This document shows, piece by piece, positions 57,647-64,000 of a DNA stretch of 64,000 nucleotides. Source of the DNA: Paracoccus aerodenitrificans (lineage in GTDB: Bacteria > Pseudomonadota > Alphaproteobacteria > Rhodobacterales > Rhodobacteraceae); NCBI RefSeq assembly GCF_027913215.1, contig NZ_CP115784.1, positions 62,001-126,000 on the forward strand. The letters run 5' to 3'. Numbering within the stretch: position 1 is the stretch's first letter; each line of letters begins with the position of its first letter. Position numbers and translations under genes: made by a program. The notes under the pieces are model-generated. The model was not told the origin of the DNA. It saw only the letters and a program-made list of their open reading frames with translations, and did no database searches.

Positions 57647-57671
57647 GCGTTTCCTTTCCCAAGGAAAACGC
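57647..57671 (+). other. Long hairpin upstream of the small Cys-protein promoter
   Basis: GCGTTTCCTT (57647-57656) pairs with AAGGAAAACGC (57661-57671, one bulged A) over TCCC. No T-run follows. A second, AT-rich dyad, ATTCAAT (57692-57698) with ATTGAAT (57714-57720), ends five bases before the -35 box and may be an operator or an UP-like region. Confidence 0.45.
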
Positions 57672-57725
57672 TTGAGATCAGAAGCTGAGAAATTCAATCA
57701 ACTATTTGTTTTTATTGAATAAATA

Positions 57726-57754
57726 TTGACGTCCGGGGATTGGGGACCTATATG
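57726..57754 (+). promoter_or_regulatory. Strong sigma-70-type promoter of the small Cys protein
   Basis: TTGACG (57726-57731), a 17-base spacer and TATATG (57749-57754), directly preceded by AT-rich DNA. The predicted leader is about 73 bases. Confidence 0.75.
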
Positions 57755-57833
57755 TCTGCTCACAGACGGGACAACCCGCGACGAAATCATCACCGAAGGG
57801 TGGATGCCCCCGGAACACCGAAAGGAATTTGAC

Positions 57834-58019
57834 ATGGCTGACAGCAGCTGCGCCGATTGCGCATTCTTCGAAGATCACAAGTCCAACAACAAGGCCGATC
57901 TGAGCGACGCAGGCCTGTGCCGCTTCAATCCTCCGATCAGCCAGCCGAGCGCGGATGCGCGTGGCCTGTGGCCGGTTGTGAAAAACGACGACTGGTGCGG
58001 ACATTTCGACGCCGCCTGA
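57834..58019 (+). CDS. 61-residue cysteine-containing protein of unknown function
   Basis: The start at 57834 has AAAGGA eight bases upstream. The protein has four Cys (C6, C9, C29, C55) in the pattern C-X2-C...LCRFNPP...WPVV...DWCGHF, which looks like a small metal-binding site. The C-R-x-x-P-P and D-W-C-G texts recur in short proteins of many bacteria and phages, none with a known role that I can name. It stands alone behind a strong promoter, so it is probably abundant. Confidence 0.8.
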   Translation: MADSSCADCAFFEDHKSNNKADLSDAGLCRFNPPISQPSADARGLWPVVKNDDWCGHFDAA

Positions 58020-58038
58020 GGCGTTCGATACGTCATCC

Positions 58039-58191
58039 GGCAGCCACCTGGCAGCGACCCCGCAAGCAGATCCGTAACGCCACTTCCGCCGCCACCTGAA
58101 CGGCAGCGACGCAGGCAGCAGAACGGAAAGCCAGCCGGGCAGCGACCTGAAAGGCAGCCACCGGAGGCATCTCTATCGCGGACAGGGCAGC
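58039..58191 (+). repeat. Seven GGCAGC motifs in the 3' region of the small gene
   Basis: GGCAGC occurs at 58039, 58050, 58102, 58114, 58138, 58153 and 58186. Most copies extend to GGCAGC(G/C)ACC(T/C)G. Spacing is irregular (11-52 bases). The region is not coding in any convincing frame and lies between the small gene and a strong terminator, so it should be transcribed as a 3' UTR or processed to a small RNA. Confidence 0.55.
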
Positions 58192-58225
58192 CAGCCATGT
58201 GCCAGCCACCCGGACGCGAAGCGGG

Positions 58226-58256
58226 AAGGGACGGTTCTGCCGTCCCTTTTCGTTTT
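58226..58256 (+). terminator. Intrinsic terminator after the repeat region
   Basis: AAGGGACGG (58226-58234) pairs with CCGTCCCTT (58240-58248) over a five-base loop, followed by TTCGTTTT. It also lies just downstream of the convergent response-regulator gene. Confidence 0.9.
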
Positions 58257-58283
58257 GATATGGCGAAAGATGCGGGTTGGCGG

Positions 58284-58994
58284 TCAGCCCCAGGAGATCT
58301 CGGCCAGGAAGATATAGCCCGCGCCGTAGATCGTCTTGATCAGTTGCGGGTTCTTCGGGTCCTCTTTCAGCTTGCTGCGCAGCCGTGAGATGCGGACATC
58401 CATCGCGCGGTCGAAGCTTTCTCCGCCCGCGCCGCCAAGGGTCTCAAGCATCTGGCCGCGCGAGATCAGACGGCGTGGATTGTCGAGGAACATGCGGAGA
58501 AGTTCGGCTTCGGCATGGCTCATGGGCGTTTCCTGACCGTCCGGCGCGGTCAGCGTATATCGGTCGAAATCCGCCAGCCACCCGGCGAAACGGCCCTGAC
58601 TGTGATGATCGGGACGCCCGGTCGAGGCGGGACGGCGCAGACGGGCGCGGACACGGGCCACCAGCTCGGCCGGTTCGAAAGGCTTGATGATATAGTCATC
58701 CGCCCCCAGCTCCAGCCCGGTCACGCGGTCCTGAACCTGAGCGCGGCCCGACACGATGATGATCGCCGCGCCGGATTCCGTTGCCAGCCGGTGCACAAGC
58801 GCCAGCCCGTCGCGATCCGGCAGGCCCAGATCGACCAGACAAGCATCCGGGGTGATGCGGCGCAAAGCCGCCTCGAATTCGGTTGCGCGGGAAAACCCCA
58901 TGATCCGGAAACCTGCGGCCTCCAGCGTGGCGGACATGATGCGCCGTATATCGGGTTCGTCTTCCAGTATCGCGATCAGCGGAGCGTCAGTCAT
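58284..58994 (-). CDS. OmpR-family response regulator
   Basis: The 236-residue protein has a receiver with E11-D12, D55 (CLVDLGLPD), S82 and K104 (IIKPF), and a C-terminal winged helix with DRAMDVRISRLRSKLKEDP and TIYGAGYIF. It overlaps the hybrid kinase gene by eight bases. The pair is therefore a two-component system whose target is not shown by the neighbours. Confidence 0.93.
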   Translation of the reverse strand: MTDAPLIAILEDEPDIRRIMSATLEAAGFRIMGFSRATEFEAALRRITPDACLVDLGLPDRDGLALVHRLATESGAAIIIVSGRAQVQDRVTGLELGADDYIIKPFEPAELVARVRARLRRPASTGRPDHHSQGRFAGWLADFDRYTLTAPDGQETPMSHAEAELLRMFLDNPRRLISRGQMLETLGGAGGESFDRAMDVRISRLRSKLKEDPKNPQLIKTIYGAGYIFLAEISWG

Positions 58995-60864
58995 CAGTCA
59001 CCTGTACGAAGGCTTCGGCCAGCATGGCTGAATCGAAGGGTTTGGTCAGGACCGGGCAGGGGGCGTTTTCACGCAACGGGTCTCCCGGCGGCAATCCGGT
59101 CATCAGAAGGGTGGGCGGGCCGGATGGGCTGACCAGATCCAGGCCCAACCCGTCGCCAAGCTGAAGATCCGACAGGATCACCGTCAGCCCGGGCAGATCG
59201 GTCAGGCTTTGCGCCTCGGCAAGCGAGCCTGCCTCGATCACGGAATGCCCCATTGAAATCAGCATCCGGCGCAGCATCGCGCGAAGATTATCGTCATCCT
59301 CGGCCAGCAGCACCATTTGCGGACGCACCGGCTGCATGGGAAGGCGCAGCAATGCGCGGGCGCCTTTCACATCCTTCCGGTTGGACAGATGCAGCGTGCC
59401 GCCTGCGATCTTGGTCTGGTCGAACACCATCGCCAGCCCCAGCCCCGAGCCTTGCCCCTGTTTCGTCGAGAAAAACGGCTCAGTCGCGCGTGACAGCGCC
59501 TCGGGTGAGAAGCCCGGGCCGGTATCGCTGATTTCCAGTTCCAGCCAGCGGCTGGTTGCGCGGACATCGAGCGTGATCTCTCCGCCGTCATGGGCCATTG
59601 CATCGCGGGCATTCAGGATCAGGTTCAGCAGCGAATCCTGGAGCTGACCCGGATCGAGCATCAGCCTGCCCTCGGGAAGGTCGGTTGTCAGGGACAGCCG
59701 CACCGAGTTGCCCAGTGTCGGTCGTGCCATCGCGCAGAGATCGCGCAGCAGCGTGTCGAGGCAGACCGGTTCCCGCGCCATGCCGCGCGGAGCGGCGATC
59801 TGGCCGATCCGGTCCAGCAACTGCACACCGCGCCGGGTCGCGGCCAGCGTTGCCTGTACGTCCTGACTTGCATCTTCGGGCAGAGGGCTTCGCGACAGCC
59901 GGTCCTGAAGACCCAGAATGATTGTCAGAAGATTGCCGAAATCATGGGCCAGCCCCGAGGTGATTTTCGCGGCAAGCTCGCGGCGGGAGGCATGGGTCAG
60001 GGCCTCGCGCACCTCGACCTCGGCGGTTACATCGGTCGAGAGGATGTAAATCCCGTTGCCACCCCGGTCGGGGGTCAGCGCAATACGGATGCGACGGCCG
60101 GATTCGGGATGGGTGATTTCAAACACCTGATGGCGGCCGGCAAGCGCCTTGTCGAGATAGGGCCGCACCGCCGCGAAGGTCGGCGCACCAAGCGCTTCCT
60201 CGCCGGTCAGTCCGACAATATCGGGCCGTGTTCCCGGAAAGATCTGAGGCATTTGCCGGTTCGAGAACACATAGCGGTAATCACGGTCCATATGCGCGAT
60301 ATCGGCCGGAACCATTTCCGTGACCTGCCGCGTCCGGGCCTGAGTCTCGGTCACGACACGTTTGGTTTCCTGAAGCGCGGTGATCGTCGCCGCCAGTTCC
60401 CGGTTGGCTGCCGAAAGCGCCTCGGCATGGTCGAAGACCTGTTCGGAAAGCTCTTCGGAGCGGGCGCGCAGCAGGGCCTCCTGCCGCTTTGTGTCGGAGA
60501 TATCCGTATAGACCGCGATCCATCCGCCCTGCGACAGCGGCGCTCCTTCGACCGAAATCCAGCTTCCATCGGGGCGCTGACGTTCGAGATAATGGGGCTG
60601 GAAGGTCCGGGCCTGCTCGACCCGGATGCGCACGGCCTCGTCGGGATCGTCCTGAGGGCCGTATTCGCCGCGCAGCATCATATGGCGAATCGTGTCCTCG
60701 AAGAATGCACCCGGCTGGCACAGCGAATCCGGTAACCCGAACATCGTCTGATATTGGTGGTTGGCAACGGCCAGCCGCAGATCGGCATCGAAGATGGACA
60801 GGGCCTGACCGATCAGATTCAGCCCCGACTGCATTAACTCCGATCGTGAAATACTGTCGGCCAT
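58987..60864 (-). CDS. PAS-PAS hybrid histidine kinase with C-terminal receiver
   Basis: The start at 60864 has GGGGGAG upstream. The 625-residue protein has no membrane helix, so it senses a cytosolic signal: PAS 1 (about 15-130), a coiled coil (about 140-180), PAS 2 (about 190-285), HisKA with His307 (GLAHDFGNLLT), HATPase (ISDTGPGF, GSGLGLAM) and a receiver with D566 (ILSDLQLGD) and a late TKPF Lys. The phosphate may pass His-Asp within the protein or to the adjacent OmpR regulator. Confidence 0.9.
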   Translation of the reverse strand: MADSISRSELMQSGLNLIGQALSIFDADLRLAVANHQYQTMFGLPDSLCQPGAFFEDTIRHMMLRGEYGPQDDPDEAVRIRVEQARTFQPHYLERQRPDGSWISVEGAPLSQGGWIAVYTDISDTKRQEALLRARSEELSEQVFDHAEALSAANRELAATITALQETKRVVTETQARTRQVTEMVPADIAHMDRDYRYVFSNRQMPQIFPGTRPDIVGLTGEEALGAPTFAAVRPYLDKALAGRHQVFEITHPESGRRIRIALTPDRGGNGIYILSTDVTAEVEVREALTHASRRELAAKITSGLAHDFGNLLTIILGLQDRLSRSPLPEDASQDVQATLAATRRGVQLLDRIGQIAAPRGMAREPVCLDTLLRDLCAMARPTLGNSVRLSLTTDLPEGRLMLDPGQLQDSLLNLILNARDAMAHDGGEITLDVRATSRWLELEISDTGPGFSPEALSRATEPFFSTKQGQGSGLGLAMVFDQTKIAGGTLHLSNRKDVKGARALLRLPMQPVRPQMVLLAEDDDNLRAMLRRMLISMGHSVIEAGSLAEAQSLTDLPGLTVILSDLQLGDGLGLDLVSPSGPPTLLMTGLPPGDPLRENAPCPVLTKPFDSAMLAEAFVQVTDD

Positions 60865-60912
60865 TGCGTCTCCCCCGGCGATGGTTAGCACTGCGTCAGG
60901 AATTCGGAAAGT

Positions 60913-60923
60913 ATTGTAACAAT
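60913..60923. promoter_or_regulatory. Short perfect dyad in the kinase/ligase divergent gap
   Basis: ATTGT (60913-60917) and ACAAT (60919-60923) with one central base lie 49 bases upstream of the kinase start. The 184-base gap to the ligase shows no clear -35/-10 pair otherwise. Confidence 0.3.
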
Positions 60924-61048
60924 TCGTAAGGTTCAGGAAAAACTAGGGTAAGGGTTCCGGCGAAATCTGCCATTGTCATGCCGCAGGAGGAGCTTCGGCG
61001 TGGCAGGGTCCGGCCCGCAATGGCCGCTGACCGAAGACGGGAGGAGAC

Positions 61049-63034
61049 ATGGCGAAGCTGGACGCGCCCGCGACTGCGGGGCTGCAATCCATACCTGCAT
61101 TGCTGGCACGCAATGCCGATAATCTGGCCAACAGGCCGGCCTATCGCGAAAAGGAATTCGGCATCTGGCAAAGCTGGACCTGGCAGGAGACGGCGGAGGA
61201 AATCCGGGCTCTGGCGCTTGGGCTGCTGAATCTGGGGCTTGCTCCGGGGGATCATGTCGCGGTGATTGGGCGCAACCGTCCGGCGCATTACTGGTCGATG
61301 ATCGCGGTGCAGATGTGCGGCGCGATTCCCGTGCCGCTTTATCAGGACGCCGTGGCTGAAGAGATGGCCTATGTTCTGGGCCATTGCGGTGCGCGTTTCG
61401 TGGTGTGCGGCGATCAGGAGCAGGTCGACAAGGTGCTGGAGGTGCAGGCCATGCCCGACGCGCCCCGCAATGTCGAACAGATCATTTACACCGACAAGCG
61501 CGGCATGCGGAAATACGATCACAGCCACATGAATGCCTTGTCCGATGTGCAGGCCGAGGGCCGCGCAGCCGAAACCCGGCTGGGTGAGGAACTGGACCGC
61601 CGCATTGCCGGGCTGGATTACGACAGCACCTGCGTGATGCTGTATACCTCGGGGACGACCGGCAAGCCGAAAGGCGTGGTGCTGTCGAACCGCAATATTA
61701 TCGAAACCGCGAAGAATACCTCGGAGTTCGACGGGCTGAACCACCGCGATGAGGTTCTGGCCTATCTGCCGATGGCATGGGTGGGCGATTTCATCTTCTC
61801 AATGGGGCAGGCGATGTGGACCGGCTTCACGGTGAACTGCCCGGAAAGCGCCGCCACGATGATGACCGATCTGCGTGAGATCGGGCCGACCTATTTCTTC
61901 GCGCCGCCTCGGGTGTTCGAAGGGCAGTTGACCAATGTGATGATCCGGATGGAGGATGCTGGTCGGATCAAGAAATGGTTGTTCGACCGCTATATGAAGG
62001 TCGCCAACCGTGTCGGCCCGGCGCTTCTGGACGGCAAATCCGTGGGCTTTGGTGACCGGCTGTCCTATGGGCTGGGCAAGCTGTTCATCTATGGCCCGCT
62101 GAAGAACACGCTCGGCTACAGTCGCATTCGCGTGGGCTATACGGCGGGTGAGGCAATCGGGCCGGAGATTTTCGATTTCTATCGCTCGCTCGGGATCAAC
62201 CTGAAGCAGCTTTACGGCCAGACCGAAGCCTCTGTTTTCATCACCCAGCAACCTGATGGAGAGGTGCGCTCGGATACGGTCGGCGTGCCCTCGCCGGGGG
62301 TTGAGGTGAAGATCGCCGATAACGGAGAGGTTTTCTATCGCAGCCCCGGCACCTTCGTCGAATATTACCAGAATGCCGAAAGCACCGCCTCGACCAAGGA
62401 TGCCGAAGGCTGGGTGGCGACGGGCGATGCCGGGTTCTTCGAGGATAGCAGCGGTCATCTGCGCATCATCGACCGCGCCAAGGATGTCGGCAAAATGGCC
62501 GATGGCAGTATGTTCGCGCCGAAATATGTCGAGAATAAGCTGAAATTCTATCCGAATATTCTGGAAGCCGTGGTGATCGGCAATGGCCGGGCGGAATGCA
62601 CGGCGATGATCAATATCGACCTGAACGCCGTCGGCAACTGGGCCGAGCGGAACAATATCGCCTATGCTTCATATCAGGAGCTTGCGGGTCACCCGCAGGT
62701 CTATGCGACGATCAGGGATCATGTCGAAGCGGTGAACAGATCCGTCGCCGAAGATGAGATGCTGGCCGGCTGTCAGATCCATCGCTTCCTTGTGCTGCAC
62801 AAGGAACTGGACCCGGATGACGGCGAAATGACCCGCACCCGCAAGGTGCGCCGCAACATCATCAACGAGAAATTCGCCGATCTGGTGACGGCGCTCTATG
62901 ACGGTTCTGACAGCGTCTACACGGAAACCGAGGTCACCTATGAGGATGGCCGCAAAGGCAGGATCACGGCGACGCTGAAGATCGAGGACGTGCCGGTATT
63001 CGGCGTCGAACCGCAGAAGGTGGCCGCAGAATGA
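61049..63034 (+). CDS. AMP-dependent acyl-CoA synthetase (FadD/ANL family)
   Basis: The enzyme activates a carboxylic acid with ATP to its CoA thioester. The 661-residue protein has the P-loop LYTSGTTGKPKGVVLSN near residue 200, YGQTEASVF, GWVATGDAGFFEDS and the late hinge IIDRAKDVGKMADG. The long form with a C-terminal extension resembles the long-chain acyl-CoA ligases that sit with branched-chain-type ABC transporters. livG follows with a four-base overlap. The acid may be a fatty or aromatic acid. Confidence 0.88.
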   Translation: MAKLDAPATAGLQSIPALLARNADNLANRPAYREKEFGIWQSWTWQETAEEIRALALGLLNLGLAPGDHVAVIGRNRPAHYWSMIAVQMCGAIPVPLYQDAVAEEMAYVLGHCGARFVVCGDQEQVDKVLEVQAMPDAPRNVEQIIYTDKRGMRKYDHSHMNALSDVQAEGRAAETRLGEELDRRIAGLDYDSTCVMLYTSGTTGKPKGVVLSNRNIIETAKNTSEFDGLNHRDEVLAYLPMAWVGDFIFSMGQAMWTGFTVNCPESAATMMTDLREIGPTYFFAPPRVFEGQLTNVMIRMEDAGRIKKWLFDRYMKVANRVGPALLDGKSVGFGDRLSYGLGKLFIYGPLKNTLGYSRIRVGYTAGEAIGPEIFDFYRSLGINLKQLYGQTEASVFITQQPDGEVRSDTVGVPSPGVEVKIADNGEVFYRSPGTFVEYYQNAESTASTKDAEGWVATGDAGFFEDSSGHLRIIDRAKDVGKMADGSMFAPKYVENKLKFYPNILEAVVIGNGRAECTAMINIDLNAVGNWAERNNIAYASYQELAGHPQVYATIRDHVEAVNRSVAEDEMLAGCQIHRFLVLHKELDPDDGEMTRTRKVRRNIINEKFADLVTALYDGSDSVYTETEVTYEDGRKGRITATLKIEDVPVFGVEPQKVAAE

Positions 63035-63864
63035 TGCAGATACAGACCGATATCCCGGCTGGTGGCTATACCACCGCCGATGGCCGCCAGATCGGCGGCG
63101 TGCTGATGGATCTGCGCAATATCACGCTGCGTTTCGGTGGGGTCGAGGCGATCAAGAATATCAGCTTCGATGTGCGCGAGGGTGAGATCCGCGCCATTAT
63201 CGGCCCGAACGGCGCCGGCAAATCCTCGATGCTGAACGTGATTTCAGGCTTTTATGTCCCGCAAGAGGGCGAAGTCTGGTTCAAGGGCTATAAGCGCGGC
63301 CCGATGCGCCCCTATGAGGTGGCGCGTCTGGGCATCGCCCGCACCTTCCAGAATATCGCGCTGTTCGACGGTATGACCGTGCTGGACAACATCATGACTG
63401 GGCGTCTGAACAAGACGAAATCGGGGTTTCTGGCGCAGGCTCTCTGGTGGGGCGCGGCAGAGCGCGAAGAGATCGCCAATCGCGAGCAGGTCGAAAAGAT
63501 CATCGACTTTCTGGAGATCCAGAATATCCGCAAGACCCCGGTCGGGCGGCTGCCTTACGGCCTGAAAAAGCGGGTGGAACTGGCCCGCGCCCTTGCGGCG
63601 GAACCGCAGATCCTGCTGCTGGATGAGCCGATGGCCGGAATGAATGTCGAGGAAAAAGAGGATATGTCGCGCTTCGTCCTCGACGTGAATGATGAATTCG
63701 GCACTACGATCGTTCTGATCGAACACGATATGGGCGTGGTCATGGATTTGTCCGACAGGGTGGTGGTGATGGATTACGGCCGCAAGATCGGAGACGGCAC
63801 CCCGGACGAGGTCCGCAATAATCAAGAGGTCATCGACGCCTATCTGGGGGTCGCCCATGACTGA
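63031..63864 (+). CDS. livG: Branched-chain amino-acid-type ABC transporter ATPase (LivG-like)
   Basis: The 277-residue protein has Walker A GPNGAGKSS (near 59-67), the Q-loop ARTFQNIALFDGMTV, signature LPYGLKKRVELARAL, Walker B ILLLDEPMAGMN and a His in LIEHDMG. The N-terminal 20 residues (TDIPAGGYTTADGRQ) are extra to LivG. The operon order, ligase-livG-livH, suggests an importer for the acid that the ligase activates. Confidence 0.9.
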   Translation: MMQIQTDIPAGGYTTADGRQIGGVLMDLRNITLRFGGVEAIKNISFDVREGEIRAIIGPNGAGKSSMLNVISGFYVPQEGEVWFKGYKRGPMRPYEVARLGIARTFQNIALFDGMTVLDNIMTGRLNKTKSGFLAQALWWGAAEREEIANREQVEKIIDFLEIQNIRKTPVGRLPYGLKKRVELARALAAEPQILLLDEPMAGMNVEEKEDMSRFVLDVNDEFGTTIVLIEHDMGVVMDLSDRVVVMDYGRKIGDGTPDEVRNNQEVIDAYLGVAHD

Positions 63865-63897
63865 TCCCGCCCGTTTCCACACCGAAGGAGCCCGCTG

Positions 63898-64000
63898 ATG
63901 GACCAGCTTATCTTCTCTGCCGAGGTGTTTCTGAACGGTCTGATGACCGGGGTGATGTACTCGCTGGTGGCGCTTGGCTTCGTGCTGATTTTCAAGGCCT
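63898..64000 (+). CDS. livH: LivH-like ABC permease, N-terminus only (runs off the window)
   Basis: The frame from ATG 63898 (AAGGAG upstream) is open to the edge: 34 residues, MDQLIFSAEVFLNGLMTGVM then a hydrophobic YSLVALGFVLIFKA. This is the standard start of the LivH/BraD permease, where G-L-M-x-G-x-x-Y-x-L-x-A-L-G is conserved. Confidence 0.88.
   Translation, partial: MDQLIFSAEVFLNGLMTGVMYSLVALGFVLIFKA

Overview
The window looks like a chromosome segment of a high-GC alphaproteobacterium of the Rhodobacteraceae, probably Paracoccus or a close relative. The reasons are the lptD-surA-pdxA-rsmA order with lptFG in front, a tatABC operon followed by a DUF815 ATPase gene, an SLC5-type histidine kinase behind a small membrane protein, TRAP transporters in the catabolic operons, and a PcaQ-type regulator next to pobA. 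The assignment rests on gene content and order only.

Positions 1-22271 are mostly housekeeping. On the minus strand lptF, lptG, lptD, surA, pdxA and rsmA form a tightly packed envelope-biogenesis operon. Opposite it run pepA and holC, then a membrane-anchored retropepsin-like protease and a MarC protein (minus), tatABC with a DUF815 ATPase, an XRE/ScfR-like regulator, a signalling operon (single-domain receiver, two-helix membrane protein, SLC5-histidine kinase), an orphan FliM/FliN-like protein, infA, maf, an RNase E/G gene, yacG and tRNA-Phe.

Positions 22516-25462 are a small metal-efflux unit: a Zn/Cd-type P1B ATPase and an ICMT-like methyltransferase behind a MerR-type promoter, with no MerR gene in view.

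Positions 25577-44786 are an aromatic-acid catabolic island. The first half takes 3-hydroxybenzoate to gentisate and then, through maleylpyruvate and fumarylpyruvate, to pyruvate and fumarate. It has its own TRAP importer and a divergent MarR gene; the two divergent promoters are folded into one 37-bp palindrome. The second half takes 4-hydroxybenzoate through protocatechuate to 3-oxoadipate (pobA, pcaD, pcaC, pcaH, pcaG, pcaB, with pcaQ divergent) and has a second TRAP importer and a TauE-like permease. pcaIJ and pcaF are absent. A BKACE-family gene sits between pcaG and pcaB and could finish the route by cleaving 3-oxoadipate with acetyl-CoA.

Positions 44841-47471 hold kduD, kduI and a KdgK-like kinase for unsaturated uronate. 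There follow a YdeI-like protein, a PutP symporter with a clear terminator, pnp with a structured leader and terminator, two glycosyltransferases, a 1-Cys peroxiredoxin whose upstream region was hit by an 841-bp IS5-family element, and an aldehyde dehydrogenase. A 61-residue cysteine protein has a strong promoter and a 3' region with seven GGCAGC motifs before a terminator. The window ends with a PAS hybrid kinase/OmpR pair and the start of an acyl-CoA ligase plus branched-chain-type ABC transporter operon that runs off the edge.

The items most worth a second look are the symmetric bidirectional promoter (26095-26131), the BKACE gene inside the pca operon, the zinc-ligand-less MDMPI-like protein beside a GST-type isomerase, and the GGCAGC repeat region after the small cysteine protein.
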